This document shows positions 5,986 through 9,857 of a stretch of 9,857 nt of DNA, piece by piece. The notes below the pieces were generated by a model. That model made no database searches. It saw nothing but the letters and a program-made list of their open reading frames with translations, and had not been told where the DNA came from. The translations under genes were made by a program, and so were the position numbers. Numbering within the stretch: position 1 is the first letter of the stretch; every line of letters begins with the position of its first letter. The DNA is from Thermodesulfobacteriota bacterium (GTDB lineage Bacteria > Desulfobacterota > Desulfomonilia > Desulfomonilales > Desulfomonilaceae), in the NCBI GenBank assembly GCA_030837305.1, contig JAUPKT010000268.1:1-9857 (forward strand), in the 5' to 3' direction.

Positions 5986-7317
5986 ATGCAACGCGAACTC
6001 CCCAACGGTTATGATGCGTCTGTCCAAGTGGTGGATCTTCATACGGCGGCGGTGATCATGGAGAAATCCCCTGATCAGCCCCTCGTGCCGGCCTCCACCA
6101 TGAAAATTGTCACGAGCGCTGCCGCAATCTCCTCCCTTAAACCAGACTTCACCTTTGTTACAGAAGTTCTCGTTGAGACTCCCAAAGAAGGAAGCACCCA
6201 GAGAATGTTTCTCAGAGGTACTGGAGATCCTCGACTCGTGACCGAGCGTCTTTTCGCCTTGACGAGAAAAGTTGTCGACACAGGACTGGTGCACGTGGCC
6301 GGAGACATCGTGGTGGACGACTCATACTTCGCCCCGGATGCTCCACTGGATGAAGCGGACAAATTGGGGGTTCGTTCCTACCATGCGCCCTACGGGGCCC
6401 TCTCCCTAAATTTTAACTCCATGGAATTGTGGATTGTCCCAGCCCACAGACCAGGAATGAAGGCAAATGTTTTCCTTGAGCCTGAGTCTGATTATGCAGA
6501 GGTACGCTCCGACGTAATGACGGTGAAGGGCGATAAACCGGCACAAGTGACCATCACCAAGTCGACCATTTCGGACAAACCCGAACGGTTCTCTGTCTCT
6601 GGAGAGATCGGTGTTTCAGCCCCATCAAAAAGACGGTACGTGAATGTGGCAAATCCTGCCCTGTACACCGGAGAAGTCTTTAGACGTTTCCTCAAGCAGG
6701 CCGGCGTTGAGGTGCGGGGACGCGTCGTACGGGGGACCGTTACTGATGCTGCCAATGTTATCGAGTCTTTTCCCTCCGAACCTCTCGCAATAAACGTCTA
6801 TTGGCTCAACAAATTCAGCAATAATTTCATTGCCGAACAAATCGCCATGGGACTTGGCGCTGCTGTCCACGGACCTCCGGGAACCCGAGAAAAAGGCCTT
6901 GATGCAATACGGCGATACCTGAGGCACTGCGGAGTTGACGAAAGGCTCTTTGTATTAAGTGAATCAAGCGGCCTTTCCCGAAGTAACCGCCTGAGTGCCT
7001 CGGCCCTCGTCAAAGTTCTCATGGCTGTCTCCCGGGACTTCTCCTGTTCCTATGAATTTATGGCCTCCCTCGGGATCGCCGGAATCGATGGAACGCTTAA
7101 AGAGAAGTTTCTGGATTCGGGGTTGGAGCGGAGAATAAGAGCCAAGACCGGCACACTCCGGGGCGTTAATGCCTTGGCCGGGTACGGGATATTGCCGGAA
7201 GGTAACATTGCGGCGTTCGCCGTCATTGTGAACAGCACCAAACCCAACGCCGGTATAGTAGATTACGCTGACCGAATCGCGCGAGGGATCTTCGAACCGT
7301 CGACCAAAAAACGCTAA
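5986..7317 (+). CDS. dacB: D-alanyl-D-alanine carboxypeptidase/endopeptidase, PBP4 (DacB) family S13
   Basis: Family S13 enzymes act in the periplasm, trimming the terminal D-Ala from peptidoglycan peptides and cutting D-Ala-mDAP crosslinks. The open frame from ATG 5986 gives 443 residues with all three active-site motifs. SxxK is STMK (Ser37 the nucleophile, Lys40), SxN is SNN (278-280), and KTG is 387-389 (AKTGTL). Supporting family segments are LVPASTMKIVTSAAAI, GDIVVDDSYF, GALSLNFN and GIDGTLKEKF. The usual DGSGLSR stretch reads ESSGLSR. The ATG at 5986 has no Shine-Dalgarno sequence and gives no signal peptide, which such an enzyme needs. The expected signal is encoded just upstream but broken by an in-frame TGA at 5911. 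The catalytic part is otherwise intact, so any inactivation must be recent. smc begins 142 bases downstream on the same strand. The family call is firm; functionality is uncertain. Confidence 0.9.
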   Translation: MQRELPNGYDASVQVVDLHTAAVIMEKSPDQPLVPASTMKIVTSAAAISSLKPDFTFVTEVLVETPKEGSTQRMFLRGTGDPRLVTERLFALTRKVVDTGLVHVAGDIVVDDSYFAPDAPLDEADKLGVRSYHAPYGALSLNFNSMELWIVPAHRPGMKANVFLEPESDYAEVRSDVMTVKGDKPAQVTITKSTISDKPERFSVSGEIGVSAPSKRRYVNVANPALYTGEVFRRFLKQAGVEVRGRVVRGTVTDAANVIESFPSEPLAINVYWLNKFSNNFIAEQIAMGLGAAVHGPPGTREKGLDAIRRYLRHCGVDERLFVLSESSGLSRSNRLSASALVKVLMAVSRDFSCSYEFMASLGIAGIDGTLKEKFLDSGLERRIRAKTGTLRGVNALAGYGILPEGNIAAFAVIVNSTKPNAGIVDYADRIARGIFEPSTKKR

Positions 7318-7399
7318 CCTTACCAAACCCTGGAGCCGAGCAGACACAACCTCTGCACAAATAGCAAGGCTGTCTGGAGCCCCATTACAACCTTTTCCC

Positions 7400-7428
7400 T
7401 TTACACCGTGTGCACCCGTATACTATAT
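7400..7428 (+). promoter_or_regulatory. Weak promoter-like sequence before smc
   Basis: TTTACA (7400-7405) and TATACT (7419-7424) or TACTAT (7421-7426) lie 32-60 bases before the smc ATG. The spacers are only 13 or 15 bases, so the match is imperfect. The 142-base gap suggests smc has its own promoter, and this is the best candidate in it. Confidence 0.25.
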
Positions 7429-7459
7429 CCCCCTCAAATAAAAGGCTGTTATTGGGACA

Positions 7460-9857
7460 ATGAGGCTCTCGAAGCTCGAAATCAAGGGATTCAAAAGTTT
7501 TCCGGACAGGACGGTCCTGGAATTTAAACCGGGAATTACTTCTGTTGTAGGCCCAAATGGCTGCGGGAAGAGTAATATCTTTGAGGCTATTCGGTGGGTC
7601 ATGGGCGAGCAGCGTGCTCGATTGCTCCGGGGAGCCAAGATGGGCGATGTCATATTCAACGGCTCAGAGAGTCGAAAGCCCATAGGAATGGCCGAGGTGA
7701 GCATGACACTGTCCGTCACTTCCGGGACAGGCGCCTCCAATTTGGCAGCCTACGACGAAATCATGATAGCGAGACGACTCTTTCGGGACGGAGAATCCCA
7801 GTACGAAATCAACAAAGTCCCATGCCGCATGTCTGACGTGGTTGATCTTTTCCTCGACACTGGTCTGGTTCGAAACTCCTATGCCATCATCGAACAGGGT
7901 CGAGTCGAGATGGTGGTGGCTTCAAAACCTGATGAGCGCAGGTGGCTCATCGAAGAAGCCGCAGGTATAAGCAGATACAAATTCCGGAAAGAAACCGCCG
8001 GCAAGAGACTGGAGCAGGCTCAAGCAAACCTCGATCGTATACGAGATCTCGTCCTTGAAGTGAAGCGACAGGCAGCGGGCCTCCGGAAACAGGCTTCCAA
8101 GGCCGAACGGTACCGCTCCCTGCAAAAGAAACTTCGAGACTTGGAACTCTTGTCCCATGCACTCCAGTGTCAAGAACTCTCCGACCTCCGGGAAACATGC
8201 AGAAAACATCTGGGACGAAGCCGTGACGCCTTGTTGGCCGCACAAGCGCTCAATAGTTCGGTGGGAGCACGATTGCAGAAAGAACGTCAGGCACTGGCTG
8301 AACAAGAAGAGGCATCCAAATCCCTCATTCAACAAAAACACCTTTGTGAAATCGAGATGGAATCGGCTCGAGCTGTTATAAAGCGCTCAGAGGAACGTCG
8401 GATACAGCTTCAGTTACAGCGAGAGATGTTGGCCCGAGACCAAGAGGAACATGGACAGCTGGCCGTTCAAAGCCGAGAGAAGCAAACTGAGGCGGATGCC
8501 CTGGCCCAGTCCCTAAGATTCCGTATGCAGGAGGCACAAGACCGCCTCATAGTGATTGCCCAGGACCTTGAGAAACTCCGGACCCAGCGTTCCCGCATGC
8601 AGCAGGAGCTTGAATCAATTAGAGCGTCACTGTTCGAGCATCTTCAGGACCGTGCAAACAAGAAAAACATGAAGGAATCGAACATCCGGAGAGTCACGGA
8701 AATTGATGCCAGGACAAAGAAGATTGACCACGAGAGAGAGGAGCTGGCGATCGCCCTGCAGGACTCCCGTGGGAGAGTTAAGGCCCTCGGGGACGAACTT
8801 GAAGACACAAGCCGGCAGTTGAAAGACATGGAAAATGACTACGCCGACCTCTCCCCACAAATTGAAACATCTCGTCTTTGCATCACACAGTTCCGCGAGG
8901 ACCTCCGATCTCTCGAAACCGAACACGCGGCTGTGGTGTCCCGCATGTGTTCCCTCCAAGAAATCGCCAAGAGTTTTGCCCACTATGGACAGGGAGTCCA
9001 ACAGGTCATGCGCAACAGACCGAACCGGATGGACGGATCATTGGATGGCCCTTTGGCGGAACTGATCGATGTTCCGGCTGAATACGAAAAGGCACTGGCA
9101 GCGGCACTCGAGCAGCGACTCGGATCGTTGGTGGTCGCGTCGCCGAAAGAAGGAGTCAAAGGCCTTGAACTGCTTCGCGATACGGGGCAGGGCCGTACTA
9201 CATTTGTGCCCAGAAAGCCTCGATTTGTGAAAATCATCGATGACATTGGTGAGGTTCAAGGCACCAAGAGACTCTTGGACGTAGTGCGTTTCCAAGAGGG
9301 CTATGAAGACTTAGCGCAGCACCTTCTCGGCAGATGCCTACTAGTGAGGGATCTAACCCACGCATTGGAATTATGGAGCCGTAATGGCACTCCTTGGGAC
9401 CTGGTGACCCTGGAAGGAGAATTTCTCTCCCGTCACGGTGAATTAAGCGGTGGTTCCTGGGAAGTAGGTCCCGAGAGAGTGTTTGAGCAACGGAGAATCC
9501 GCGCTGAGCTTTCACAACGTGTGGCATCATTGGAAGAGGCAGTTGCTACGAAGAAAAATGAACTCCATGCCGAGGAACTATCTTGTGACGCCGCCCTCTT
9601 GAGACAACGTGATCTCACGGGGCTCATTGCCGATCTTCGATTGGCCGAGGTGACAAGACACAGTGAGATGGAGAAAATAAAGGCACGAATTGAGAACCTG
9701 GACCGAAAGCACGGAGCGCTGGAACTGGAAAAGAAAGCACTCGATCACGAGAGAGACTCCCTCATCACCGACACTAAGTCTCTGGAACAACAAATCCAGG
9801 AGCTGGAAAACACCATCGTGGGCCTTCAGAAAGTTTCAGAAACATCTAAGTCTGCAT
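7460..9857 (+). CDS. smc: Chromosome segregation protein SMC (N-terminal two-thirds, runs off the window)
   Basis: SMC dimers form the bacterial condensin ring with ScpA and ScpB, organising and segregating the chromosome. The frame is open from ATG 7460 to the window end, 799 codons of the roughly 1,150-1,200 usual. The head half begins MRLSKLEIKGFKSF, with Walker A GPNGCGKSN at residues 31-39 and the Q-loop Gln146 in IIEQGRV. Then comes the SKPDERRWLIEEAAGI segment that ends the N-terminal head. A long Glu/Lys/Arg/Gln-rich coiled coil spans about 180-500. The hinge domain is about 505-670 (from YGQGVQQVM through GPLAELIDV to GELSGGSW). The returning coiled coil begins after it. The C-terminal head, with the ABC signature and Walker B, is outside the window. 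No strong ribosome site is visible before the ATG, but the N-terminus aligns with the family there. No frameshift was seen. Confidence 0.97.
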   Translation, partial: MRLSKLEIKGFKSFPDRTVLEFKPGITSVVGPNGCGKSNIFEAIRWVMGEQRARLLRGAKMGDVIFNGSESRKPIGMAEVSMTLSVTSGTGASNLAAYDEIMIARRLFRDGESQYEINKVPCRMSDVVDLFLDTGLVRNSYAIIEQGRVEMVVASKPDERRWLIEEAAGISRYKFRKETAGKRLEQAQANLDRIRDLVLEVKRQAAGLRKQASKAERYRSLQKKLRDLELLSHALQCQELSDLRETCRKHLGRSRDALLAAQALNSSVGARLQKERQALAEQEEASKSLIQQKHLCEIEMESARAVIKRSEERRIQLQLQREMLARDQEEHGQLAVQSREKQTEADALAQSLRFRMQEAQDRLIVIAQDLEKLRTQRSRMQQELESIRASLFEHLQDRANKKNMKESNIRRVTEIDARTKKIDHEREELAIALQDSRGRVKALGDELEDTSRQLKDMENDYADLSPQIETSRLCITQFREDLRSLETEHAAVVSRMCSLQEIAKSFAHYGQGVQQVMRNRPNRMDGSLDGPLAELIDVPAEYEKALAAALEQRLGSLVVASPKEGVKGLELLRDTGQGRTTFVPRKPRFVKIIDDIGEVQGTKRLLDVVRFQEGYEDLAQHLLGRCLLVRDLTHALELWSRNGTPWDLVTLEGEFLSRHGELSGGSWEVGPERVFEQRRIRAELSQRVASLEEAVATKKNELHAEELSCDAALLRQRDLTGLIADLRLAEVTRHSEMEKIKARIENLDRKHGALELEKKALDHERDSLITDTKSLEQQIQELENTIVGLQKVSETSKSA

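Noticed and set aside
7330..7381. Direct repeat CTGGAGCC (7330-7337 and 7374-7381) and small GCAGA/TCTGC hairpin after dacB as terminator or attachment site
   Set aside because: Eight-base repeats and a 5-pair stem without a T-run are within chance expectation, and nothing mobile lies nearby.
8157..8381. Short plus-strand frames within smc (also 7594-7836, 8835-9065, 8878-9081)
   Set aside because: They lie out of frame inside a continuous, clearly recognisable SMC coding sequence.

Overview
This window reads as ordinary chromosomal housekeeping DNA from a Gram-negative bacterium of roughly balanced base composition. Four features place it: an LPS-transport lipoprotein (LptE) directly after leuS, a probable outer-membrane barrel protein, an SMC (not MukB) condensin, and an LDH-like malate dehydrogenase paired with miaB. 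Together they suggest the former Deltaproteobacteria (Desulfobacterota), perhaps a Desulfomonile- or Syntrophobacter-like lineage. That placement is inferred from gene content and protein style; no marker gene proves it.

Layout. Bases 1-1001 hold the 3' part of leuS, followed on the same strand by lptE (1094-1606). A 252-base gap (1607-1858) carries nested inverted repeats that may be a structured RNA leader. Next come mdh (1859-2794) and miaB (2798-4165), separated by 3 bases and surely co-transcribed. A convergent gap (4166-4363) contains two strong hairpins; one is a good terminator for the leftward gene. That gene (4364-5416, minus strand) encodes an exported, aromatic- and cysteine-rich protein ending in Phe, probably an outer-membrane beta-barrel. 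Its AT-rich promoter and a large inverted repeat lie at 5451-5559. A poorly coding divergent region follows, with C-homopolymers. On the plus strand come a DacB/PBP4-type D-Ala-D-Ala carboxypeptidase (5986-7317) and the first 799 codons of smc (7460 to the window end).

Functionally the genes cover tRNA charging and modification (leuS, miaB), envelope building (lptE, the putative barrel protein, the PBP4-like enzyme), central carbon metabolism (mdh) and chromosome segregation (smc). I see no mobile element, CRISPR array, tRNA, rRNA or defence/biosynthetic cassette, and no clearly new multi-gene system.

The most notable observation is at the 5' end of the PBP4-like gene. The expected signal peptide is encoded in frame upstream of the first usable ATG, but an in-frame TGA at 5911-5913 cuts through its hydrophobic core. 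The gene is therefore either newly inactivated, affected by a sequence error, or recoded. Second-tier observations are the structured lptE-mdh gap, the unusual cysteine content of the putative barrel protein, and the palindromic region upstream of it.
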